DNA of 33,782 bases. Origin: Myxococcales bacterium (lineage in GTDB: Bacteria; Myxococcota; Myxococcia; Myxococcales; JAKAPL01). The stretch spans positions 1-33,782 of the forward strand of contig JAKAPL010000039.1 in NCBI GenBank assembly GCA_021807105.1. Reading direction: 5' to 3'. The position numbers were made by a program, and so were the translations under genes. Numbering within the stretch: position 1 is the first letter of the stretch; each line of letters begins with the position of its first letter. This document shows, in pieces, positions 7,473 to 18,400 of the stretch. The notes under the pieces are model-generated. The model saw only the letters and a program-made list of their open reading frames with translations. It was not told the DNA's origin and did no database searches.

Positions 7473-9227
7473 ATGACTCGGACACTCGGTGGCCTGCTGG
7501 CGATGGCGGCGGCGGCGATCTGGGCGGGTTGCGCGAGCCCGGCGCCGAACACGAGCGGCCCCGGAGCCGGCGGCGGGAACAGCCGCTCGAGCAGCTCGAG
7601 CGGCCAGGCAGCCGGCGGCAGCTCATCGGGATCCACGGGGTCGACGAGCAGCGGCGGCGTGAGCGGGAGCGGATCCGGCGGCTCCACGACGGGCGGCGAC
7701 GCGGGGCTGGCGTCGACGAGCTCGTCGGGGGAGGCGAGCGGAAGCACGTCCGGCGGGATGAACGGAAGCAGCTCCGGCGGGATGAACGGAAGCAGCTCCG
7801 GGGGTGGGTCGACGTCCGGCTCGGGGAGCAGCTCCGGCGGCAGCGGCGCGAGCGGATCGACGTCCGGCGGCGGCTCGGGCTCGACGAGCAGCGGCAGCGC
7901 GAGCGGGTCCTCCTCGGGGAGCAGCACGGGCGGGAGCTGCTCCAGCGCGGGGACGTCGAACGAGTTTGGCCCCTGCAGCTCGAGCGCGGACTGCGTCTGC
8001 CCGTTCCGGTGCGTCTCGGATCCGGCGTTTCCCTATACGGCCTGTGAGAAGGCCTGTCCGTGCAACGGGGGCGACGAGACGTGCAACGCCGGGAGCTGCA
8101 GCTTCCTGAACCCGGAGTCCAGCTCGGACGGCGGCTGCGGGCCGCTGCCCGGGAGCTGCTCCAGCGACGGCGGCTTCACCGAGTTCCAGGCGTGCACGCA
8201 GACGTCGGACTGCGCCTGCCCGATGGAGTGCCTGCCCGACGACAACCCCTTGATCGCGAACAACGTCTGCGAGTACGCGGCCAGCTCGACGCAGGGGTGT
8301 CCGGATCCCGCGACCGCCCTCGGCTCGTGCGGCAACTGCACCTTCCACACGTGCGCCGCCGGCGCGGGTACGGGCGCCGCCTGCAACGCGTTGCAGACCG
8401 GCGACGGGACGTGCATCCCGGCCCAGCTCTACGGCAGCCTCTCGATGAGCTGCCGCCAGGCAGGGTCGGCGGACGCGGGCTGTCTCCCCGAGGCCCAGCG
8501 CGGACAGCCGGCCGCCCTCTGCTCGGTCGGCGACTACTGTTTCGACGAGGGGCCGGACGGCGGGACCTGCGCGGTGGTCTGCGATCCCGACGGAGGAAGC
8601 TGCCCCGGAGGAGGGAAGTGCTACCCCTCCGGGGCCCCTCGCCTGGGCTTCTGCCTCGCGTGCAACCCCGGCGGCGGCCCCGAGTTCTTCGCCTGCCGGA
8701 AGGACAGTGACTGCCAGTGTGATTACCGTTGCGGACCGGGTTCCGATGGCGGCCTCCAGTGCCTCGTCGCGTGCAGCGACTATTCGGCCTGCAAGACGTT
8801 CGAGGACTGCCAGGGCGGCTGGTGCCAGACGGACGCCTGCGACAGCTACTACCGGCCATGCGCGGCGGGCAACGCCGCCGCGGGTGGGGTGGGCAACTGC
8901 TTCCCCACCCCCGGACAGGGCAACGTCATCGACGGCGGCGGCGGCGGCGTCTCCGGGATCTGCCAGCTCGCCGGGACGGCGGCGCTCGGTGCGCCCTGCG
9001 TCCCCCAGACGATACCGGCCTGGGCGACCCCCGCCACCGAGATCTGCCAGCCGGGCGAGGCATGCGTTCCGCCGGGGATCGGCGCCGACGGGGGCATCGG
9101 CGACGGAGGCGACATCTGCATGCAGTCCTGCGATCCGACGGGGACGCTGGGTGCGCCCCCGTGCGCGGCGCCCACGACCTGTCATCAGGCAGGACAGTAC
9201 AACCCGTACCAGGGACTCTGCTTCTAA
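7473..9227 (+). CDS. predicted lipoprotein C: long Ser/Gly stalk plus repeated Cys-rich modules
   Basis: No family function is recognised. The 584-residue product has a lipoprotein signal ending IWAGC (Cys20). A stalk of about 130 residues made of Ser, Gly and Thr follows, including a tandemly duplicated GGMNGSSS unit encoded by 24-bp DNA repeats near 7755-7800. From Cys156 to the end it is cysteine rich. At least three units share the pattern EF-x-x-C-x4-DC-x-C-x3-C: EFGPCSSSADCVCPFRC, EFQACTQTSDCACPMEC and EFFACRKDSDCQCDYRC. Asp-Gly-Gly insertions are common between them. AGGAG (7462-7466) is 6 nt before ATG 7473. It begins 28 bp after gene B and is probably co-transcribed. Disulfide-rich extracellular domains on a flexible stalk are the likely architecture. 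Confidence 0.85.
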   Translation: MTRTLGGLLAMAAAAIWAGCASPAPNTSGPGAGGGNSRSSSSSGQAAGGSSSGSTGSTSSGGVSGSGSGGSTTGGDAGLASTSSSGEASGSTSGGMNGSSSGGMNGSSSGGGSTSGSGSSSGGSGASGSTSGGGSGSTSSGSASGSSSGSSTGGSCSSAGTSNEFGPCSSSADCVCPFRCVSDPAFPYTACEKACPCNGGDETCNAGSCSFLNPESSSDGGCGPLPGSCSSDGGFTEFQACTQTSDCACPMECLPDDNPLIANNVCEYAASSTQGCPDPATALGSCGNCTFHTCAAGAGTGAACNALQTGDGTCIPAQLYGSLSMSCRQAGSADAGCLPEAQRGQPAALCSVGDYCFDEGPDGGTCAVVCDPDGGSCPGGGKCYPSGAPRLGFCLACNPGGGPEFFACRKDSDCQCDYRCGPGSDGGLQCLVACSDYSACKTFEDCQGGWCQTDACDSYYRPCAAGNAAAGGVGNCFPTPGQGNVIDGGGGGVSGICQLAGTAALGAPCVPQTIPAWATPATEICQPGEACVPPGIGADGGIGDGGDICMQSCDPTGTLGAPPCAAPTTCHQAGQYNPYQGLCF

Positions 9228-9258
9228 GCCTGCGGAGCCGAAGCCGAGGGGCGGCGGC

Positions 9259-9289
9259 CTCGCAATCGTTTCATAGCGCTCGCAAAAAG
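9259..9289 (+). promoter_or_regulatory. upstream activating block, copy 2 (31 bp, identical to 3656-3686)
   Basis: Identical over 31 bases to the block upstream of gene A, with the CTCGCAA direct repeat at 9259-9265 and 9279-9285 (20 bp apart). It starts 119 bp upstream of the -24 GG (120 bp in copy 1). The intermediate ATCGAAGAGAT (9331-9341) is 47 bp upstream of the GG in both copies. The intervening DNA has diverged, which argues for selection on these blocks. Confidence 0.65.
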
Positions 9290-9375
9290 TCGTTTGGAGT
9301 TGGGGGGGCGCCGCGCGCAACCGGCCGTCCATCGAAGAGATCCGGGCCGTTGCGGCGGCCCGGGCGGCAAGGCGC

Positions 9376-9393
9376 CTGGCCCGTCTCTTGCTT
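9376..9393 (+). promoter_or_regulatory. sigma-54 (-24/-12) promoter candidate for the giant-protein operon
   Basis: CTGGCCCGTCTCTTGCTT matches the RpoN consensus YTGGCACG-N4-TTGCW with one mismatch in the defined positions. GG is at 9378-9379 and GC at 9390-9391. Predicted start of transcription is near 9402. The leader TAGCCGGCAGTCTAG (9404-9418) is identical to copy 1 and sits at the same distance from the -12 element. Confidence 0.72.
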
Positions 9394-9477
9394 TTTCGGC
9401 GGGTAGCCGGCAGTCTAGCCAGGAGTTGTTTTATCCCCGCCTTGCAGGTGGCCATGCGTCGCAGGGAGCGACAGACG

Positions 9478-12400
9478 ATGGGGGAGCTTCGGGGCCGCGC
9501 CTTGCTCGCGGCCCTGCTCGCGTTCGCCGCCTGCCATGGCGGCTCGCCCCTCGTCAGCCTCGCGCCCACGACGAAGGGAGGGGTGAACGGGGGGAGCTGC
9601 CAGCTCCTAACCTGTGACGCATCGACGCTATGCCCGGCGAGCCTCCACTGCTTCGAGGGCAAGTGCATCGACGACAAGTGCCACGAGGCCTGCCTGCCGA
9701 CCGGGGGCGGACCGCTCCAGATGCAGAATCAGGATCAGGGCGCGGGCGGGCTCGTCAAGCCGTGCGACATCGTCTGCACGGGCGCGAACTGTACCCGCGG
9801 CTGCACCATCAACAACAAGGTCTACGCCAACCTGAGCTCCGATCCGGGCAACAGTTGCCTCTACTGCGACTCGGCCCAGAGCTTGACGAGCTGGACGGAG
9901 CAGGCCGACGGGATCACCTGCACCGGCGGGGCGGGGTACGTCTGCTGCGCCGGCTCCTGCATCGACGACAAGACCGACCCGAACAACTGCGGCGGCTGCG
10001 GGACCCAGTGCGGCTCGGGCAACGCCTGCTGCGGCGGCGTCTGCACCGACACCCAGAACGACCGGAGCAACTGCGGCTCCTGCGGGAACGCCTGCGCGGC
10101 CGGAGACCTCTGCTGCGGCGGCGCCTGCATCAACGTGGTGGACAACCAGAACGACTGCGGCTCCTGCGGGAACGTCTGCCCCTCCGGCGACGCCTGCTGC
10201 GGGACGACCTGCACGAACGTCTCGGGGGACTCGCGCAACTGCGGCTCCTGCGGGGACGTCTGCGCCTCCGGCGACGTCTGCTGCTCCGGCGGCTGCGTCG
10301 ACGTCGCGACCGACCCGAACAACTGCGACAAGTGCGGGAACGTCTGCCCGGCGGGGGATGCCTGCTGCAACAGCTCGTGCGCGAACGTTCAGACCGACCC
10401 GAGCAACTGCGGGAGCTGCGGGAACTCCTGCAACGGCGGGTTGTGCGTGGGCGGGGTCTGCGGCTGCGACATCTCGGGCACGTTCTACCCGAGCGGGGCG
10501 ACAAACCCCGCGGACGCCTGCGAGGTCTGCGACGCTACGACGAGCCCGACCGCGTGGACGCTGCTCACCAACACGGCGTGCGCGGGCGGCGAGTGCTGCT
10601 CCGGCGCCTGCGTCAACCTGACCAACAACCCGGCCGACTGCGGCGCCTGCGGCCGCGCCTGCAACGGCGGCGCGCCCTCCTGCTGCGAGAGCAACTGCAC
10701 CAACGTCTCGACCGATCCGAAGAACTGCGGCTCCTGCGGGAACGCCTGCCCGAGCGCCGATCCCTCCTGCTGCGCGGGCGGCTGCGTCAACACCCTGAGC
10801 GACCCGAACAACTGCGGGTCGTGCGGCCACTCCTGCAACGGCGGGGCGTGCGCGGGTGGGGTCTGCGAGTGCGCCATCGGGGGCAGCGACTACACGAACG
10901 GCACGGTCGATCCCACGAACCCGTGCCAGATCTGCAACACGTCGCAGAGCGGCACCGCCTGGTCGAACGCGGCGGACAACACGCCGTGCGGCGCCCCGGC
11001 CTGCGCCTTCTGCGAGAGCGGGTTCTGCACGCTCGGCGACACGAGCTTCGTCTCGCAGGGCAGCTACAACACCGGCGCGTGTCCGAGCTGGGTCGTCGCG
11101 GGCGACTTCAACGGCGACGGCATCCCGGACCTCGCGACGGCCAATTCATGCGTGAACACCGTCGACGTCTTCGTGGGGAACGGCGACGGCACCTTCCAGT
11201 CGCCCCAGGTGACCTCCTTCCCGGATCCGTGGTCGGTCGTCTGGTCGCTCGGCGTGTCGAACTCTGCGAACCAGACCACCTCGGACTTCAACCACGACGG
11301 GAGGCTCGACCTCGCGGTGGCGGATTTCGGGGCCAACGAGGTCGACGTCCTCCTCGGCAACGGGAACGGAACCTTCGGCCCGCGGGCGTCCTACACCTCG
11401 CCCGCTTCTCCGAACTCGGTGCTCGCCGCCGACCTCAACGGAGACGGCTGGGCGGACCTGGCCTCAACGGCGCAGTTCTCGAACCAGATCGACATCCGGG
11501 CGAATCTGCGCACCGGCCTCTTCGGGGCCGCCGCGTCGTTCGCCACCGGCGCCGTCCCCTCCGGCGCCGCCCTCGGTGACTTCAACCTCGACGGCAGCCC
11601 CGACCTCGCCATCGTCAACTCGGGCGCAACCCCGGGGAGCGTGAGCGTGCTGCTCAACAACGGCGGCGGGAGCTTCGCGGCCGCGTCGGGCTCGCCCTTC
11701 ACGACCGGCAACAACCCGCAGTCCGTCGCGGTCGCGGATTTCGATCTCAAGAACGGGCCCGATCTCGCCACCGCCGACAACTGCGCGAACACGGTGAGCG
11801 TGCTGCTCAACAACGGCCGGGCCGGCTTCCCGTCGGTCGCCTCATACCCCGTGAACACGCCGATCACGGTGATCAGCAACGACTTCAACGGCGACGGCTA
11901 TCCGGATCTCGCGGTCGCGAGCGGCGGCGGGTGGACGTTCTGCCCGGGGGCGACGAACACGAGCGTGGAGGTCCTCTTCAACCAGGGCGACGGGACGTTC
12001 GGGCAGATGCAGAGCTACAACGTCGGGAGCTTCCCGTTCGCGATCGCCTCGGCGGACTTCAACCGCGACGGCCACCCCGACCTCGCGGTCGTCAACTACC
12101 AGAGCGCGAGCAACCAGCTCGTGATCCTGAAGAACGCCTGCGGGCCGTGCACCGGCGCGGGCTGCGTGCGGGGCTGCACCATCGGCGGGGTCTTCTACCG
12201 CAACGGAGCGGTCGATCCGGCGAGATCCTGCCTCGTCTGCGATGTCACCCAAAGCACGATCGGCTGGTCGGACGTCCCCGCGGGGAGCGCGTGCTCCGGG
12301 GGCGAGTGCTGCGGCGGCAGTTGCGTGCCGATCGACACGACCGCCCACTGCGGCTCCTGCGCGGCCTGCCCCGCCGCCGACAACGCCTGCTGCAGCGCGG

Positions 12401-15400
12401 TCTGCACGAACACGAACACCGACCCGAACGACTGCGGGGGCTGCGGCAACCACTGCGCGGCCGGCGCCGCCTGCGTGGGCGGGGTCTGCGAGTGCGACAT
12501 CGGAGGCCAGAACTACACGAACGGCCAGCAGGACCCGGTGAACGCCTGCCTCTACTGCAACCTCGCCTCGCCCACGAGCTGGACGGACGTCGCGGACGAC
12601 ACCTCCTGCGGCGCCGGCAGCGACTGCTGCGGCGGCGCCTGCGTGTCGATCCAGACGACCGCCCACTGCGGGAGCTGCACCGCATGCCCGGCGAGCGACA
12701 ACGCCTGCTGCGGCGGGAGCTGCGCGGACACGAACACCGACCCGAACAACTGCGGGGGCTGCGGCAACCGCTGCACGCCCGGCGCGGCCTGCGTGGGCGG
12801 CGCGTGCGAGTGCGACATCGGCGGGACGACCTACGCGAGCGGCCAGCAGGCCCCGGGGAACGCGTGCCTCTACTGTAACCTCTCGACGCCCACGAGCTGG
12901 ACGAACGTGGCGGACGACACGTCGTGCGGGAGCAACGCGGAGTGCTGCGCCGGTAGCTGCGACAGCATCACGACGACCTCGCACTGCGGGAGCTGCACGC
13001 CGTGCCCCGCCGGGGACAACGCCTGCTGCAGCGCGAGCTGCGCGAACACGAACAGCGACCCGAACAACTGCGGGGGCTGCGGCAACCGGTGCGCGAGCGG
13101 GGTCTGCATCGGCGGGACGTGCGGCTGCGACATCGGCGGGACCCCCTACGCGAACGGCGCGTACCACGGGACGGACGAGTGCCAGCAGTGCCTGTACGCC
13201 GTGAACCCGACCGGCTGGACCGACGTGAACCAGGGGCAGCCGGCCAACTGCGGATCGGGGAACGAGTGCTGTGGTCCGGCCTGCGTGAGCGTTGTCAACG
13301 ACAACGCGCACTGCGGGAGCTGCAACAACGTCTGTGGCGGGGGCAGCACGTCCACCTGCTGCGGGACGAGCTGCGTGAACGAGGAGACCGACCCGAACAA
13401 CTGCGGCGGCTGCGGCACGGTCTGCTCGAGCGGGGTCTGCATCGCCGGGGCGTGCGGCTGCGACATCGGCGGGACGCCCTACGCGAACGGCGCCTACGAC
13501 GGGACCGACCAGTGCCAGCAGTGCCTCTACGCGCAGAACCCGACCGCCTGGACGGAGGTGAACCAGGGGCAGCAGGCCAACTGCGGAACGAACAACGCGT
13601 GCTGCGGCCCGGGCTGCGTGAGCATCGTCAACGACAACGCGCACTGCGGGAGCTGCACCAACGCCTGCGCGGGGAACAGCACGTCGTGGTGCTGCGGGAC
13701 GAGCTGCGTGGACGAGCAGGCCGACCCGAACAACTGCGGATCCTGCGGCCATGTGTGCGCGAGCGGCCAGTGCGTGAACGGGGCCTGCGAGTGCGACATC
13801 GGCGACAGCGTCTTTTCGCCGGCCTCGGTGCCCGGGCTCGTGACCTGGCTGAAGGCCGGCACGGGCTGGCAGACGAACGGCAGCAGCATCACCGGCTGGG
13901 CGGACCAGAGCGGGCAGGGGCGCAACTTCGGCAGCAGCGCCGGCCGCGACCCCACGATCGCGGGCACGACGCTCAACGGCTACCAGGTCGTCCAGTTCGC
14001 CGCCGGAGCGAGCCAGACCCTGACGAATGGGACCGGGCTCTCGACGCCGTACTCGATCTTCTACGTGGCGCGGCAGCTCGGCACGGCCAACCAACGCATC
14101 CTCAACGGTCTGAACAACAACTGGCTGCTCGGCTGGTGGGGCGGCGCGATGGATCAGGCCTACTTCCAGGGCTGGATCTCGCCCTCCGGCTCGCCCTCGA
14201 CCGACACCGCCTGGCACCTCTACGAGGTCGTCGACGACGGCGGCACCGCCTCGATCTACAGCCACGGGTCGCTGCTCTTCACGAGCACGAGCAACCTCGC
14301 CGCGCCGAACGGGCTCGCCCTCACCTGCTCTGGCGGGGGCACGAGCGAGTGCAGCGACGCCCAGTTCGCCGAGCTGGTCGTCTACGGGACCGCGCTCCCC
14401 GCCTCGCAGCGGATGGAGGTCGAGAACTACCTCACGTCGAAGTTCAACATCGGCGGCGCCGCCTCGTCGCCCGCGTCGGTGCCCGGGCTCGTGACCTGGC
14501 TGAAGGCCGGCACGGGCTGGCAGACGAACGGCAGCAGCATCACCGGCTGGGCGGACCAGAGCGGCCAGGGGCGCAACTTCGCCAGCAGCGCCGGCCGCGA
14601 CCCCACGATCGCGAGCACGACGCTCAACGGCTACCAGGTCGTCCAGTTCGCCGCCGGAGCGAGCCAGACCCTGACGAACGGGACCGGGCTCTCGACGCCG
14701 TACTCGATCTTCTACGTGGCGCGGCAGCTCGGCACGGCCAACCAACGCATCCTTAACGGTCTGAACAACAACTGGCTGCTCGGCTGGTGGGGCGGCGCGA
14801 TGGATCAGGCCTACTTCCAGGGTTGGATCTCGCCCTCCGGCTCACCCTCGACCGACACCGCCTGGCACCTCTACGAGGTCGTCGACGACGGCGGCACCGC
14901 CTCGATCTACAGCCACGGGTCGCTGCTCTTCACGAGCACGAGCAACCTCGCCGCGCCGAACGGGCTCGCCCTCACCTGCTCTGGCGGGGGCACGAGCGAG
15001 TGCAGCGACGCCCAGTTCGCCGAGCTGGTCGTCTACGGGACCGCGCTCCCCGCCTCGCAGCGGATGGAGGTCGAGAACTACCTCACGTCGAAGTTCTGGA
15101 CCGGCGGCGGCGCCTACCCGAACGGGACGGCGGACCCAGGCAACGCCTGCCTGTACTGCGACACCGCGAACACCCAGACGGGCTGGACGGACGTCGCGGA
15201 CGGTACGTCCTGCGGGGCCAACCAGGACTGCTGCGGCGGCGGCTGCGTGAGCATCCAGACGACCGTTCACTGCGGGAGCTGCGCGTCGTGCCCGGCCGGG
15301 GACAACGCCTGCTGCAGCGGGAGCTGCACGAACACGAACACCGACCCGAACAACTGCGGCGGCTGCGGCACGGTCTGCTCGAGCGGGGTCTGCATCGGCG

Positions 15401-18400
15401 GGAGCTGCGGCTGCGACATCGGCGGGACGCCTTACGCGAACGGCGCCTACGACGGGACCGACCAGTGCCAGCAGTGCCTCTACGCGCAGGACCCGACCGG
15501 CTGGACGGCGGTGAACCAGGGGCAGCAGGCCAACTGCGGAACGAACAACGAGTGCTGCGGGCCGAGCTGCGTGAGCATCGTCAACGACAACGCGCACTGC
15601 GGGAGCTGCACCAACGTCTGCGCGGGGAACAGCACGTCGTGGTGCTGCGGGACGAACTGCGTGGACGAGCAGACCGACCCGAACAACTGCGGGAGCTGCG
15701 GCGTCGCCTGCGCGGATGTCCAGGCCTCGGCGGTCTGGACGGACACGAGCTGGAAGCAGACGCTGAGCCCCGGGAGCGGCTGGCAGAACGTCGGCTACAA
15801 CGATTCGTCGTGGAACCCCGCGGTCGACGAGGGCGCGCCGCCGACGGCGCCGTGGGGCGGGATGGCGCTGCCGCCGAACTCGCCCGCGCACTGGATCTGG
15901 TACTACGCGTCGAACAACGGCAACGACTTCTCGACCGTCTACTTCCGCCGGACGTTCGTCGCGCAGGCGACCGAGAGCATGACGTTGTCCATGACCGCTG
16001 ACAACCTGTTCACCGCCTACCTGAACGGCGTGCAGGTGTGCAGCGGCAACAACTGGCCGGTCTTCTCCGTCTGCCCGATCACGGTCACGGCGGGCACGAC
16101 CTACGTGCTCGCCGTTCAGACGACGAACCAGGGGGGGCCCGGAGGGCTGCTCGGAGATCTGCGCGGCGCCGGCGCCGCCTGCTCGGCCGGGACCTGCGAG
16201 TGCGAGATCGGCGGGTGGCCCTACCAGAACGGGAAGGTCGACCCGGGCAACGTCTGCCTCTACTGCAACATCGCGAGTAGCCCGACGAGCTGGACCGACG
16301 TCGCGGACGACACCTCCTGCGGCGCGAGCAGCGACTGCTGCGGGGGCAACTGCGTCTCCATCGACACCACCTCCCACTGCGGGAGCTGCAACCCCTGTCC
16401 GGCCGGGGACAACGCCTGCTGCAGCGAGAGCTGCACGAACACGAACAGCGACCCGAACAACTGCGGCGCGTGCGGCCACGCCTGCGCGAGCGGTCAGTGC
16501 TCGGGCGGCGTCTGCGAGTGCGACATCGGCGGGTCGGTCTACACGAACGGGACGCACGACCCGGGCAACTGGTGCCTCTACTGCAACATCTCGAGCAGCC
16601 AGACCTCCTGGACGGACATCGCGAACGACACCTCCTGCGGCGCCGGCAGCGACTGCTGCGCAGGGAGCTGCATCAGCGTCACGACGACGAGCAACTGCGG
16701 CTCCTGCGGGAACGCCTGCGGCGGGGCGGAGCCGGCCTGCTGCAGCGAGACCTGCCGGGACCTGTCGAACGATCCGAACAACTGCGGCTCCTGCGGCCAC
16801 GCCTGCCCGTCCGGCGCGGCCTGCGTGGGCGGCGCGTGCGAGTGCGACATCGGCGGGACGACCTACGCGAACGGGGCGACCAACGGCGGGAACGTCTGCC
16901 AGGTGTGCGACGTCTCGGCGAACCCGACGGGCTGGACGCTGCTGAACGGCGCGACGGCCGGGTGCAGCGGCGCGAGCGCGTGCTGCGCGGGTCAATGCGG
17001 CTGCGCGCCGGGGACGGCGAAGGGCTGCGGCAACTGCGGGACGGAGACGTGCACGAACTCCTGCCAGTGGGGGAGCTGCGTCGGGCAGGGCCCCTGCTCG
17101 CCGGGGACGGCGGAGAGCTGCGGCAACTGCGGCACGGCGACCTGCACGAGTGCCTGCCAGTGGGGGAGCTGCAACGGCCAGGGCGTCTGCTCGCCGGGGG
17201 CGGGGATGGGCTGCGGCAACTGCGGCGTGGCGACGTGCACGAACTCCTGCCAGTGGGGGAGCTGCAACGGCCAGGGGCCCTGCTCGCCGGGGCAGCAGCA
17301 GGGCTGCAGCTACTGCGGCACCGAGACGTGCGACAGCTCCTGCCAGTGGGGGAGCTGCAACGGCGCGGCCGTCTGCTCGCCCGGAAGCACGCAGGGGTGC
17401 GGGGCCTGCGCCACGGAGGCGTGCAACGGCTGCGGCTACTGGGGGAGCTGCCAGCCGCAGCCGAACTACACCGGCTGCAGCGGCGGCACCTGCTGCGGCG
17501 GCGGCTGCGTGAACCTCCAGAGCGACTCGAACAACTGCGGCTGGTGCGGCCACGTCTGTCCGAACAGCGAGGGGTGCAGCAACGGCGTCTGCGGCTGCCC
17601 CGACGGCCCGGGCGGCGAGTTCGCCTGCGGGAGCTACGGCGGCTACTTCGAGCCGACCGGCAGCATGTCGCTGCCGCCGGGGACGTACTGCTTCTCGGGC
17701 ATGTACATCCCGCCGGGCGTGACGGTCTCGACGTGGGGTTCCGGGGTCCTCGACATCCGCACCCAAGGCGACGCGATCGTGCAGGGGACCCTCGACGTCT
17801 CGGGCGCGCCGGGCGGGCCTGGCTGGGCGACCTGGTGCTACTACGGCGGCGGCGGCGGCGGCGCGACCGGCAACCCGAACGCGGGCGGCGGCGGCGGCTG
17901 GAACTGGTGCAACGGCGGCGGCGGCGGCGGATGGGGCAACGGCGGCGGCTGGCCGAACTGGGGCGGCTCCTGCGCGACATCGCCGGGCGGCAACGGCGGC
18001 GGCACGGGCGCCGGCGTCTGCGGCGCCGGCGCGGGCGGCGGCGGCTACGCGGGCGGCGGCGGCGGCGCGGGCGGCGCCTCCTGGACCTACGGCGGCGGCG
18101 GCGGCGGTGCGCAGTGGGGCGCCGGGGGAGGCGGCGGCGGCGACTACTCCGGCTCGTGGCAGAACAACTACAGCTATTACGACAGCGGCTGGTGGTTCAA
18201 CGGCTGGTGGTACCAGTTCTGGACCGGGTGGTGGCAGGTCGGAAACTACGCCTACTGGGGTTGGGTCTACTACGGCTACTACGAGGACGTGCAGGCCTGG
18301 TACTACCAGATCCATAGCTGGTGGGCGGCCGAGGGCGGCGGCGGCGGCAACGCATACTGGCCGTATGCCGGCGGGGGCGGCGGCTGGGGCTGGACGACCC

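Noticed and set aside
9388..9453. TTG 9388 as start of the giant protein
   Set aside because: It overlaps the -12 element of the predicted promoter. The lipoprotein signal begins naturally at ATG 9478 (or 9454).
17002..17466. CRISPR-like array
   Set aside because: The regular 93-bp units are coding repeats in frame, with no unique spacers.
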